A DNA stretch of 29,166 nucleotides from Discostella pseudostelligera (GCA_036940085.1 JALLBK010000554.1:1-29166), one strand, 5' to 3'. Shown: positions 18,428 through 27,800, counted from the first letter of the stretch. The notes: generated from the sequence alone by a model not told the origin. Made by a program: numbers and translations.

Positions 18428-20500
18428 TTACTCATTTGACCTGCCTTTCTTAGTGCTCTTCTCAGTACCACCCTGAAAATCACGCCAATTTCCGACACGT
18501 TTCTCCACTCGTTCTCCCTCTCTCCACCGCTTATCAAACTCCATTTCATTCTTCTCCTTCGCCTTTTCTTCATCCTCCTGAGACCGTTCACGCTTTTCGA
18601 ATTCACGCTTCCGCCTCTCAATATTCCGGCGTGATTGCTCAATGTCAGCAAAGATTTTCATTGTGGCCTTGCTTTGTGCTTGAGCCAACGCTTCTTTCTC
18701 TTGCGTAGAGTCGCAACTGCCGGTAGAGGCACTCGCCTTCTTCGCTGCCTCCCAATCTCGCTTTCCCTGTTTCATACCCTGTTCTATCAGTGCCCGCACG
18801 TGTCGTCGTTTGTCGGTGTCATTCATGTGTGTCATGGCCTTACGAACTTGCTCAAATGCATCCTTGGCTCGTACGGGATCATCCGGACATTTATCAGGAT
18901 GCACCAACAAACTAAGCGCGCGATATCGTGCCGATATGATGGAATCGTCATCGATATCATATGGTATATCCAGCACGTGAAATGGGTTGAGATTTTTCCA
19001 TTCGTAATTGATTTGAAGGAGTCGATCGATTTGATAGGCGGATGTTCCAAGATCGTTGAGTTGTGTTTTTATTCGATTGTTTGTCTCATCGGCACTATCA
19101 GCTTTTCTACTCCCTTCATCACTTTTCGATTGCTTTGGCTTTTCAGAGACCTTTTCGACCTCGGAGAAGAAGTCATCCAATAAGTCATCCTCTTCATCCC
19201 CAGCACCTCGAGATGCACTGTTGTTTTGTTTCTCGATTTCTTCCTTGTCAGCCTTTTGCCTGTCTAGCTCCATCTGCAATCTGCTCGCTTCCTTTTCTTT
19301 CTCTTCCCGTGCCAATTGTTGCTTCAACCTACAATCTTCTAGACCCGCTATCGCGGCGGTATTTGTGGGTTCCAACTCATTTATCACCTTGGAATACACA
19401 GTTGCAGCCTCATTGTATCGACCTAGACTTGCCATGGCCGCCGCTAATCGAGTATGTCCCTTGGTCCAGGAACTTGCATATTCGACACATTTTCTGGCAT
19501 CATGCAATGCTTTTGATTTTTCACCATTTGCCAAGTGGGCCGCGGATTTGTTGGATAGGATAATATGGTTCGTAGGGTCGAGCTGCAATGCATCTTGGTA
19601 GGCTTGGATGGCGAGGGCATATGATTTCGCGCGAAAGTGTGCGTCCGCGGTGGATTTCAGATCGTCGCGTTGTACCTCCCATTCTTCACGCGTATCGTGT
19701 TCACTCTGTTGTTCATCCTGTTGATGATCTTGTTGATGTTGCATTTGCTCTTCTTTGGCATCAGTCGGTGTGCCATTCTCGGCACTGCCATTGTTATCTG
19801 TGGTGCCCTCCTCTGCATCATCACTCCTGTCCGTATGTGACACTTTGCTCAAACCAATCTCATTAGCAATATCAACCAATGAAAAGACTTCCTCGCTCGT
19901 AAAACCGCAAATATAAACTGCCTTTAATCCCTCATATCCTCCAAACTGAGAAATTGCCTTTAATCCAATGCGTAGCACATCCTGCACACCTCGTGCACCA
20001 CGATATACCCCCGCCGACAATAAACAAAATGCCACCGCCTCCAAATGGGCACGTTGTCCACATTCCATACTAGAAGTATATGCCGAATGTAGCAATTCAT
20101 CACCCATACGCATACTTTCCTCATTATTGGCATCGTATTCAGAATAGTTTGGTCCAACGGCATGAATAACATAGGGTACACATAACTTGTCATAAGTATT
20201 GGGACCTGTCACCACCGCCGTACCCGTGGGACAACGCACGCCATTCCCCAAACCACTACTACAACTGCTAACTAATGGTAAGTTCTGTCTATCCAACAAG
20301 AGATTTGGACCACCCGCCGAACTAATAGCGCCATCGACACCACCTCCACCGAGACATGCCTCGTTGGCGGCATTGACAATGGCCGATTTGGATGGATTGG
20401 GTGGGTAGACAAAATCGATCACCGACCCCCGAGCGATGATTAGGTGGAATGGCCGAGAGGCGGCTTGGATTAGGTATGATGCAACTGGTGTGAGTGTCAT
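18428..20500 (-). CDS. Macrodomain-TPR-DNAJC8 fusion protein
   Basis: The uninterrupted frame gives 690 residues from the ATG at 20500-20498. It is open up to 20743, but that part encodes low-complexity sequence over the GGCGGGAAA promoter elements. The parts, in order: a MacroD-type macrodomain (about 18-215) with IVNAANEACLGGGGVDGAI (41-59), VRCPTGTAVVTGPNTY (88-103) and VPYVIHAVGPNY (108-119), which keeps the Asn and Gly-rich loop of active ADP-ribosyl hydrolases; an acidic Gln-rich linker (220-275); three TPRs (276-390); and then a region following human DNAJC8 end to end. The last comprises FFSEVEKVSEK (444-454), LNPFHVLDIPYD (504-515), a J domain with H534-P535-D536, and a C-terminal helix with TMKIFADIE and NWRDFQ. 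DNAJC8 is a nuclear splicing-associated J protein. The gene may link ADP-ribose removal, Hsp70 and splicing; that is inference. Confidence 0.88.
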   Translation of the reverse strand: MTLTPVASYLIQAASRPFHLIIARGSVIDFVYPPNPSKSAIVNAANEACLGGGGVDGAISSAGGPNLLLDRQNLPLVSSCSSGLGNGVRCPTGTAVVTGPNTYDKLCVPYVIHAVGPNYSEYDANNEESMRMGDELLHSAYTSSMECGQRAHLEAVAFCLLSAGVYRGARGVQDVLRIGLKAISQFGGYEGLKAVYICGFTSEEVFSLVDIANEIGLSKVSHTDRSDDAEEGTTDNNGSAENGTPTDAKEEQMQHQQDHQQDEQQSEHDTREEWEVQRDDLKSTADAHFRAKSYALAIQAYQDALQLDPTNHIILSNKSAAHLANGEKSKALHDARKCVEYASSWTKGHTRLAAAMASLGRYNEAATVYSKVINELEPTNTAAIAGLEDCRLKQQLAREEKEKEASRLQMELDRQKADKEEIEKQNNSASRGAGDEEDDLLDDFFSEVEKVSEKPKQSKSDEGSRKADSADETNNRIKTQLNDLGTSAYQIDRLLQINYEWKNLNPFHVLDIPYDIDDDSIISARYRALSLLVHPDKCPDDPVRAKDAFEQVRKAMTHMNDTDKRRHVRALIEQGMKQGKRDWEAAKKASASTGSCDSTQEKEALAQAQSKATMKIFADIEQSRRNIERRKREFEKRERSQEDEEKAKEKNEMEFDKRWREGERVEKRVGNWRDFQGGTEKSTKKGRSNE

Positions 20501-20650
20501 GCTGGTAGGTGCCGTCGGCTTGAGCTTGGGGTGGATAGGACACGACGATTGTGGCGGCCTACGGCGAGTCTGCCACGGGCCACGGCGGCCGGCTGGCGGC
20601 TTTGGCCTTTTGGCGAAGATGGTCTTTTGGCGATGAATAATGTGGCAAAA

Positions 20651-20700
20651 ATGGCGGGAAATGAAGTTGGCGAAGAAAATTGAAGAAAAAATGGCGGGAA
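20651..20700. promoter_or_regulatory. Two ATGGCGGGAAA elements in a divergent promoter
   Basis: AAATGGCGGGAAATG at 20650-20664 and AAATGGCGGGAAAAG at 20690-20704 are 40 bp apart, with TTGGCGAAG between. They lie between the macrodomain fusion gene (minus, ATG 20500) and the J-protein gene (plus, ATG 20881). The reverse complement is TTTCCCGCCATTT, the same word as at 2027. Confidence 0.45.
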
Positions 20701-20880
20701 AAGATATGTCGAACGTCGAATGGAGACAAAAGCCAAAATCCAAAATGAATGAATTTCAATTGATGATTGAATCGGCGCCGCAATACTATTGGCAATTGCT
20801 ATTCCAATGCTTGCATGACCTGACCATGCTGATCATCTTCTGATTGCCGCCCATCATCTTAAACCTTGAGCTATCTCATC

Positions 20881-22694
20881 ATGTTTGGTGCATGTTCCAC
20901 TACCACTAAGGGCGTCCTACGGCACCTGTCGACCCGCAGCCGCAAGCATATGATATGTCAATGTTACCACCATCAACAATGCGCTGCGGGTGCTGGCTTC
21001 TTAGTTCGACATTTCTCATCACGCAACCAACAACGATCACGAGGGGACTTTCAACTTGACGCCCTCCCATTTTCCGTCGCACCCTCCGAAGCCTACGCAA
21101 AATTCCAAAAATGGGCAACTGATGAACAAGGGCTAGGTCCCTTCTTAACCTACACTGGCAGTGCCAATATTACTGCGGCCTATGCACCCTTTTGGTACTT
21201 TGATTTGAATATTAGATTCATTATCGATCCATCAAGAAGATCAACAGGTAGAAATAGCAGTCGAGGAGGAATCTATCTGGCTACTCCCGAACCGTTCAAG
21301 TCGGCATACCCAAATGCACCCAATGGAGTTATTCACATTCCTGGATTGGCAGCATATGCAGGCTTCTCCTATCGGCGATCGTTGATTGATCCAGTGCACA
21401 ATACAACCCCTGTATTTATGAAGAAGGAGATAGTTCCATTTGGGCAGTGGATGTTAGAGCCGCTGAAGTATAACAATCAACAATTGGAGATATTTCCCGA
21501 TCCATGGAATGCAACCAGAGAAAGAGCGTATTCTGTCGTCTACGACGAGCTGCACAGTATGGCCAATGAACAGTATCAAAAAAGTAGTAGCCAATCCAAC
21601 AATTCGCAGGGTGGTGCATCCGATGAAGTGATAGTGGAAACGGAACGTCTCTCTGCTCGACGAATTTACATGCCGACATACATTGTGGAATACACTATCT
21701 TAGGCATCACATATCGTGCATGCATCTCGGGGTGTGACCCATCCATCCAAGTTTCGGGAGTATCGCACAAAACAATCTTTTCGTCGGGGAGTAAAGAAGG
21801 AATAGGAGCACTGAGCATGCTGTCGAAGCTACCCCAAGGGGTGGCGTCGACGGCGGCGGGTGCATTTCAAATCTTTGGACCACGACCTTTCTTTGCGTTA
21901 GCTCAAGCAGCATTTGCTATCATATCGCGCATTGCCATGAGGTTTCATATTGTGGGTGTATTGGGAGGGATATTTGTTGCTTGGAAGAAGTTGTTTCGAC
22001 CATACATGGACGAACGCTCCGCGGATGTAGAATGGGAGAGTCAACGGGCCATTGAGTCTCAAAAGAGCGGAACAATCCGTGAGGACTCCTTTCGTGATAC
22101 TGGATCAGCGAAGACATACTTTATCAGAAACGAGACAATTATATTGAGGAGATTAAGTGATGTGGAGGGACGACAGCACGGTGAGAGCTACGAGTGGTAT
22201 CAACAATGGGAGGCATGGGCACGTGAGCAGTGGGAGAAAGCGCAGCGAGAGGCGTCTCGAGCACAGGAGGATTGGCAGCGACAACAGCAGCAGCAAGGTA
22301 GAAGTTGGAATCAATATCAGCAGTCAACACAGCAGCAGGAGCAAAAGCAACAACGACAATACAAACAAGCAAAGAAAGACGACGACTTCAAATGGGACTT
22401 CGATGTTAATGATCCCTGGTCCGTTCTTGGCATTCCGCGTAATTCATCGAAAGAGGAGGTGTCAAAGGCATTTCGAAGGGTGAGTTTTACCTTTCGTCAG
22501 ACAAGGTTGTTGCAAGCGAATTCGATACACACTCTCTCTCACCGTTGTTGCTATCTTTTGTGTAGGAAATGTTGAAACATCATCCTGACTTGCAAGCGCA
22601 AAGTTCCGATAAGGAGAAAAGGAGGGCAACCGAGAGATCGAAGCTCGTCTCGGATGCGTACCGAAAAATAAGAGAACAGCTGAAGAGAAGATGA
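20881..22694 (+). CDS. J-domain protein, probably mitochondrial
   Basis: There are two exons, 20881-22479 and 22566-22694, separated by an 86-bp GT..AG intron in phase 0, giving 575 residues. The ATG at 20881 is the first; the open frame before it uses only TTG. Residues 1-50 are Arg/Ser/His-rich with almost no acid (GVLRHLSTRSRKH, FLVRHFSSRN), typical of a mitochondrial presequence. A conserved-looking central domain (about 60-300, with PFSVAPSEAYAKFQKWA and ITAAYAPFWYFDLNIRF) is one I cannot name. A hydrophobic hairpin at about 335-370 (FHIVGVLGGIFVAWKKLF) could be a membrane anchor. A Gln-rich charged helix (430-500) leads to a C-terminal J domain (511-575) with DPWSVLGIPRNSSKEEV and the HPD motif at 539-541. 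Intron 1 falls just before the HPD. It could stimulate the mtHsp70 encoded 8 kb away. Confidence 0.87.
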
Positions 22695-22746
22695 TGTATT
22701 TTTTAGAATGAATGTATAAATTATAGCGACGCCACAGCTTCATTGT

Positions 22747-24966
22747 TTAACTATTCGTCCGCGGTTTCTTTGCAGTGCTGCCCGGTGGAAGAACGAAGAA
22801 GTCAGACTCGCCAGCTCCATCGCCTTCATCTTCGAAATCGTCGAGCTCAATTTCTCCTGGGTCATGAGTCGTCTCGAGACTTGTCAATCCTTCACCCGAA
22901 GTCGCCATATGATTTTGTTCGTTACAGGCCTCATTCGATAGGCCTCTCTCTTCATGCAGATCATCATCGAGATCAATCTCATTTTCATCATCTAACCCAC
23001 GACTGTTCGCGTCATTTTTTCGATTGTGGTACATTGCCGCCGATGGAATCAACTGCCGCGATGGAGAAGGTGGCTTCCAGAGAGATACCGACGGTGATTG
23101 GTTGATTGCGCCTGCGACAAATGGAACCGTAATTTGATGATCCAAACCGAGGATATTTAATAATCTATCCGTTTGAGGATTTCCAATCATTGCTGGAGGA
23201 GGACCATATGTGCGGTTACCTGTTGTTGGGTCGAAGGGAGGTGCGGTCATGACGAAGTTTTGAGGTATTGTGATTGGAGTAGTAGTCGATAATTCGTCAT
23301 CACCATCATCTCTGTGCAGCTCAAATCTTTTTAATACAACTTTCTCATCCGCTTCGGTGACGACAATATCATGCTCTGGAACTATCACCCTGCTTCGCGT
23401 GCGCTTTGTCCATCCATGCGTGCGCTGCAGCATCGCCAACCAAGTCGCATCGTATTCAAGCCATGGGTTGTTGTTGCTATTGCTGCTGGCAAAAGCTCCT
23501 TCTATCGGCAATGCCACCGTCGGCTGTTCCTTTCCATTAGAGGATGCTACTGCCACTCTCGAAGAAGATGGATCAACGTGCGTTATTTGGATGTGCCGCC
23601 GTTTCGGCAAGCACTTATCGAGTGATAGAAATCTAGTCATTTGATCCGTCAGAGTTTCGATGTTGGAATCGCTAGTCGGACATATACCATCGTTCGATTC
23701 CATCCCGATAAATTCAGTGGTGGCAATGTCATCGACAACTGACAGCCCTGTTGTAGTCGTCGTTGTCAGTCTTTCTGGGTTGTTCGAATGAGACATCGTA
23801 TCTGTTTGAGCTGTAGTAGTAGTAACTGCTGGTATTTTCCCGTCTTCTCCGTCAACATGTCGCACCAATGCCTCAAACTTGACATGCAAATGTGCCGCAA
23901 ACCAAAATCGTGGTTTCAGAGTGTACAATAAATCCTCGTGGGCAGGACTTCCCAATTCATTTTGTTCCACCTCCTGCCGAAAAAATGGCTTTTGTTGCAA
24001 TAATTGAGATACATTCCCATGATGTGCAATACCCCTTGGCCAATCGTGAGTTATCATAATGTCCATTGTTCGCCGAGGATTAGAAGATAGTGCAGATGAT
24101 GCGGATGACATTGCACGCATACGCTTCACATCAACTTCTCTTGTATGATACACACTACGCAACGATCCACTATCATAGGGAGGCATCTCATACCGTCCTA
24201 ATGAGTAGTGATTGGCTTTGTATATCCCAGATATACCCGCGATGCGCAATATCGAAATAACAACTTCGCCATTCTCCCCCTTTGTCTTTTTGCACAAATT
24301 AACAACACCGGCTGCACCAAGATAATAAATATTCGGTGCCACCCAACCTCCATAATGCAATTCCTGGAGATAATTGGATGCCTCGTGATTTCCTCCAATC
24401 ATGATTGTCAATATTGGCGCAATCTTTTGTCCAGAGTAATAGGCATGGAAGTCTCCAATTGTCTTGTATTTTGGTGGTACGGCGAGAGAGTGGAAATCAT
24501 TGGCATTACGCAATGTTTGCACATCACCACAGCAGAGTAAGACGTCGATACTGTTGTTACGAATAGGATGTGGCGGTGATGGCGGGGATTCATTATTGTT
24601 GTTTTCTGTACCGACAACTAGTCCTCCAGGATCCTTCCCATTTTGGCCACCGCGACGGTATGATTCCAGTGCCTCATAGATAGAATCGAGCTCGCCATGA
24701 CTGCATCCCTGTACTGCCACAGCAAAGGATGTCAATGATGGATTGCCGGACACTCCGATATTGTGAATGTAAGCGCCACTGCCGCCGCCGCTGCCGCGGC
24801 TGTTGTTGTGACGGTTGTAGCCGCCACCGCCGCCGCGTCCGTTCCAACGCCCACTGCCATTGCCATGGCCTCTGCCTCTGCGACTACCACCACCACGACC
24901 AGATCCACTGTCGTTGCGGCCACGGCCTCCGTAGCCTTGCCTGACGTTGTTTCCTCCGCGATTCAT
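22747..24966 (-). CDS. DBR1: RNA lariat debranching enzyme
   Basis: The single-exon frame encodes 739 residues from the ATG at 24966-24964. It cuts the 2'-5' bond of excised intron lariats in the nucleus. The metallophosphoesterase core has all metal-site motifs: VAVQGCSHGELDSIYEAL (C88, H90), DVLLCCGDVQTLRN (D148), MIGGNHEASNYLQEL (N193, H194), MITHDWPRGI (H307) and FAAHLHVKFEAL (H359, H361). YGGWVAPNIYYLG is also conserved. In the usual GDFQ, Phe is Val here. There are two oddities: a 75-residue N-terminal extension of RGG/Gly-Arg-Asn repeats, and a 35-residue insertion between the first two motifs. The C-terminal DBR1 region is expanded with Ser/Thr and acidic stretches. The stop is 52 bp from the stop of the convergent J-protein gene. 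Confidence 0.95.
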   Translation of the reverse strand: MNRGGNNVRQGYGGRGRNDSGSGRGGGSRRGRGHGNGSGRWNGRGGGGGYNRHNNSRGSGGGSGAYIHNIGVSGNPSLTSFAVAVQGCSHGELDSIYEALESYRRGGQNGKDPGGLVVGTENNNNESPPSPPHPIRNNSIDVLLCCGDVQTLRNANDFHSLAVPPKYKTIGDFHAYYSGQKIAPILTIMIGGNHEASNYLQELHYGGWVAPNIYYLGAAGVVNLCKKTKGENGEVVISILRIAGISGIYKANHYSLGRYEMPPYDSGSLRSVYHTREVDVKRMRAMSSASSALSSNPRRTMDIMITHDWPRGIAHHGNVSQLLQQKPFFRQEVEQNELGSPAHEDLLYTLKPRFWFAAHLHVKFEALVRHVDGEDGKIPAVTTTTAQTDTMSHSNNPERLTTTTTTGLSVVDDIATTEFIGMESNDGICPTSDSNIETLTDQMTRFLSLDKCLPKRRHIQITHVDPSSSRVAVASSNGKEQPTVALPIEGAFASSNSNNNPWLEYDATWLAMLQRTHGWTKRTRSRVIVPEHDIVVTEADEKVVLKRFELHRDDGDDELSTTTPITIPQNFVMTAPPFDPTTGNRTYGPPPAMIGNPQTDRLLNILGLDHQITVPFVAGAINQSPSVSLWKPPSPSRQLIPSAAMYHNRKNDANSRGLDDENEIDLDDDLHEERGLSNEACNEQNHMATSGEGLTSLETTHDPGEIELDDFEDEGDGAGESDFFVLPPGSTAKKPRTNS

Positions 24967-25064
24967 GTTGTACTACGATGCACTGACTTGTATCAGAACG
25001 GTGAAAGTACGAATGGTGATGAGGGATGAGGGATGCATGATGCATGAGGGTGAGACTTTGAGAG

Positions 25065-25133
25065 CCCGCCAATTTTTCCATCTCCCGCCAAAATTCTTTA
25101 TGTCTCCCGCCAAAATTCTTCACTTCTCCCGCC
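25065..25133. promoter_or_regulatory. Four evenly spaced CCCGCCAA elements upstream of DBR1
   Basis: CCCGCCAATTTTT lies at 25065, CTCCCGCCAAAATTC at 25082, the same at 25104, and CTCCCGCCAAAAC at 25126. The cores are 19, 22 and 22 bp apart, about two helical turns, and 99-167 bp upstream of the DBR1 ATG. On the gene's strand they read GGCGGGA, the core found at other promoters in the window. Confidence 0.5.
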
Positions 25134-25778
25134 AAAACACGACGGTACCAACAGGTAACTTAGTACCAAACTCACCTCAACCCCCACCTACCGCCGACAA
25201 CATTCATGGTCCATAGTGGCCAGTAGGTTGGAATATTTGTAGTTAATTCAATCGATTGTAGATCCACCGCACATCAATGAAGCAACAGCATGAACCGATG
25301 CAGAAAGATTTCTCATTTCCCACAGAGCAATTTTCTACAACTCAATGTTATGAATAAGAGCATTGTCAAATCTACTCGCCAAGAATCAGACCATATATAC
25401 CATTCATCTATTCATCTTGCAAATCAAATGCAATAGGCAAGTTTCCTGGTTTGACTGCTGCAGACTTCAAACTCTCATCTTCAAAGTACACCCTGCATCA
25501 AAGTTCTCCATCTCATCCTCCCTTAGCATATGATCTCACATCTCCCAGCTTTCCATTAGGGTGAGGTGCATTTATCAATCCATGACATATGACAGGGCAA
25601 CTGATATCCAGATAAATCAATTTACTTGCAACACCAAATGGTTGCTCCTCATCATCCTTGATGAGATCAATTATAATGCAAATTTCATCTTCGATGGACC
25701 AGCAATTATAACGCAAATTTCACCATCATTCTCATATCATAGAGCCAGAAAGGTTTTTTCATCAGATTCAGTGATCAA
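25134..25778. other. Intergenic, no gene seen
   Basis: AT-rich sequence with only short frames on both strands and no recognisable protein text or RNA structure. It lies between the DBR1 promoter and a decayed gene. Confidence 0.5.
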
Positions 25779-26600
25779 TCAAACACAGCGCCTCTTGACC
25801 ATATCCAACAGTTTAAGAGTTTCTGTGGTACAATTATACTCTTGGCGACTGGTGGCTACCATTTTTGTCAAAAATCGCTCGGCTTTGATCATGAAGGAGT
25901 AACAATGAAGGCGAGCTGCATATGCTAGTCCTGTCATTATTGCTAATTCTGAATTTTCTCCACAGCAATCCACTGCACTCTCATAGTATTTTTTGGTGTA
26001 TTCCAATTTACATGCCTTGTCATACAATCAGTCATGAGTTTTGCCCGAGCCACATTACCTAAAGACTGGTAAATATTAAATATCTCGAGCTGTTTTGAAG
26101 TAGCCAATTTTGATATCTGTGCTCTCTTCATTCCTAACCAATGTATAGAGTTGCCCTTCATTGCAGTATCCTTCTGCCTCGAAATTTGAACAGATGTAAC
26201 TGTAATACTGAAATTCAAATGTGTTCGGAGCCATATGTGCCCATCCGTCCACCGTCCATATCCAGTTCTTCTTTTGTTTGATCAACCATTTCCAGCAAGT
26301 TGCATATGTTTTTTATGACATGGATAGCAGTGCTAACATCACCCCTTTTCTGATGTGCCAACATGCTGTGCCTATTTGATTGAATCTGATGTCAAATCGC
26401 CTCCATGACTTTAATTTTATCATAGGGATGATTTCTGGGATACTTGTACTTTCGTTTTGCAAATGAAACAAATACATCTGATAATTGGATGGAGAGGTCA
26501 TTCTGATAATACTGGCTGCAGTTGGGGCATTTCCCCCATGGTGCTACAAATCCGTTCAAGTCTCCTGCATGTTCACACTTTTGCCCATATGTTGGTATTG
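25779..26600 (-). pseudogene. Decayed zinc-finger/TPR gene of a diatom-expanded type
   Basis: The minus strand reads, in order but in shifting frames: a Cys/His cluster CEHAG..VAPWGKCPNCSQYYQNDL followed by LSDVFVSFAKRKY; then FEFQYYSYICSNFEAEGY..EESTDIKIGYFKTARD; then IFNIYQSLGNVARAKLM; then YDKACKLEYTKKYYESAVDC, CGENSELAIMTGLAYAARL and AERFLTKMVATSRQEYNCTT. This is the order I recall for Thalassiosira proteins with a CPNC..YQN zinc cluster, a long TPR helix array and a terminal 'LL.K..ATS' repeat; that family memory is not checked. The lesions include a TGA at 26392-26394 and frame changes near 26240, 26080 and 26025. No intact start is present. It is a pseudogene or a fragment carried in with repeats. 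Confidence 0.6.
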
Positions 26601-26704
26601 TATGATAGAGTTAGAGTGCCAATGATGATAATATCAATATCATCTTCCTTCATTACCATTACCTCCATTACTAACATCTACTTCCCTCTGGAACCATTCA
26701 TTTG

Positions 26705-26850
26705 CGATGACGACGTACACCTACGATGATGACGACGACAATGATGATGACGACAACCTACACCAATGACGACGACTACCACAAACTACACCTATGAAGA
26801 CAATGATGACGACGATGACAACAACCTACACCTACTACTACGACGAGAAG
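26705..26850. repeat. Low-complexity GAC/GAT-rich tract with recurring CTACACC
   Basis: Trinucleotide-like GATGACGACGAC sequence is interrupted four times by CTACACC(T/A)A words (26719, 26758, 26786, 26828). It is composed like a degenerate minisatellite, and no frame across it looks coding. Confidence 0.6.
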
Positions 26851-26868
26851 ATTTTGAGGATGTATGAG

Positions 26869-27060
26869 CAGATGTAATTGGAGAATGGATGCACTCTTCA
26901 GTGTACTGTATGAAAGATTTGAGTGAAGTCAAATTGGTGATTGGTAGTGTTGTCCAGATGTAATTGGAGAATGGATGGTGGCATTTGTCTGCATTGTGTT
27001 GAGTGGAAGAATTGGGTTTGATTAAGTTGGTGATTGCTGGTAGTATTGTTGCAATCGGAG
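26869..27060. repeat. Two imperfect tandem repeats of about 86-95 bp
   Basis: An identical 23-bp word starts at 26869 and 26955 (starts CAGATGTAATTGG, ends AATGGATG). Each copy ends with TTGGTGATTG..TGGTAGTRTTGT (26935 and 27026). The middles have diverged. Confidence 0.75.
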
Positions 27061-27640
27061 ATTGGGGATTAATCAATGATCTCATCAAGTTGGACAAGTT
27101 GGGTGGTTGGTGGGCTGACCACTGAGAGGCAAGAAAGTCCATGACAGATGACAGTATCTTTGAATTTGGCAACCGGGTGATGGACAGACAGGTAAGTGGC
27201 ATCCACGTGGCATTGTGCCTCCAAATCTTTGATGCTTCCCGCCATAAAACCAGTCCCCACCTTGGTACTGGACCAACCGACCAGCGCAGGTGTGGGACCC
27301 GTACCTAGGTACGGACATTTATGGGACCGACCTTCACCGACCGACAGAAATCTACCTGATTTCTGTTCTAGGGTATGAGAGGGTATGTCGGGGGTCCTCT
27401 TCCTGACTCACCCATAAAAAATCATGGGGAGACATCACCTCGTTGGAACCCTCGGACGAAATCCCGCGCTTTTTGAGAGGTGCTCGCCACAACTGGGGGA
27501 TTGCACTATTTTTGGAAGAGAGATCCCCCCGGGGGTTCTTGGCCCCTTGTTCCTTTCCATTCAGACAAAAAGCTAACGGTCGCCCACCACCCTGCCAACA
27601 ACAAATCCGAAAAAGCCAACGACACCAACCGGCATTCAAT
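27061..27640. other. No intact gene; contains a perfect 16-bp palindrome and a TTCCCGCC word
   Basis: CCGTACCTAGGTACGG at 27299-27314 is a perfect palindrome in a stretch rich in ACCGACC words. GCTTCCCGCCATAAAA lies at 27234-27249. GC content rises in 27400-27560. The frames on either strand (about 100 residues) show no recognisable domain. Confidence 0.45.
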
Positions 27641-27800
27641 TCCGGATATCCAGATAACCGGATATCAGGAGACTTCATTGCCTCCCTTCAACTCGATCAA
27701 TGGGTGATTTCAAATTTCCTGTTATCCAGATATCAGGATGAATTGCTGTCCTGATATCCGGATATCAGAAAGACTGTCTCCCTGATATCTGGATATCAGG
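27641..27800. repeat. Cluster of GATATC palindromes, left
   Basis: GGATATCCAGATAACCGGATATCAGG begins at 27644. TATCCAGATATCAGG lies at 27723, CCTGATATCCGGATATCAG at 27750-27768, and CCTGATATCTGGATATCAGG at 27781-27800. The idealised unit, CCTGATATCCGGATATCAGG, is self-complementary over 20 bp. Confidence 0.85.

Noticed and set aside
18635..19183. Plus-strand frames of about 180 residues within the fusion gene
   Set aside because: They overlap conserved J-domain and linker coding sequence on the other strand and have no domain-like content.
20501..20743. N-terminal 81-residue extension of the macrodomain fusion
   Set aside because: It is low-complexity, overlaps the duplicated GGCGGGAAA elements, and has no family match. 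The Met at 20500 just before the macrodomain is a better start.
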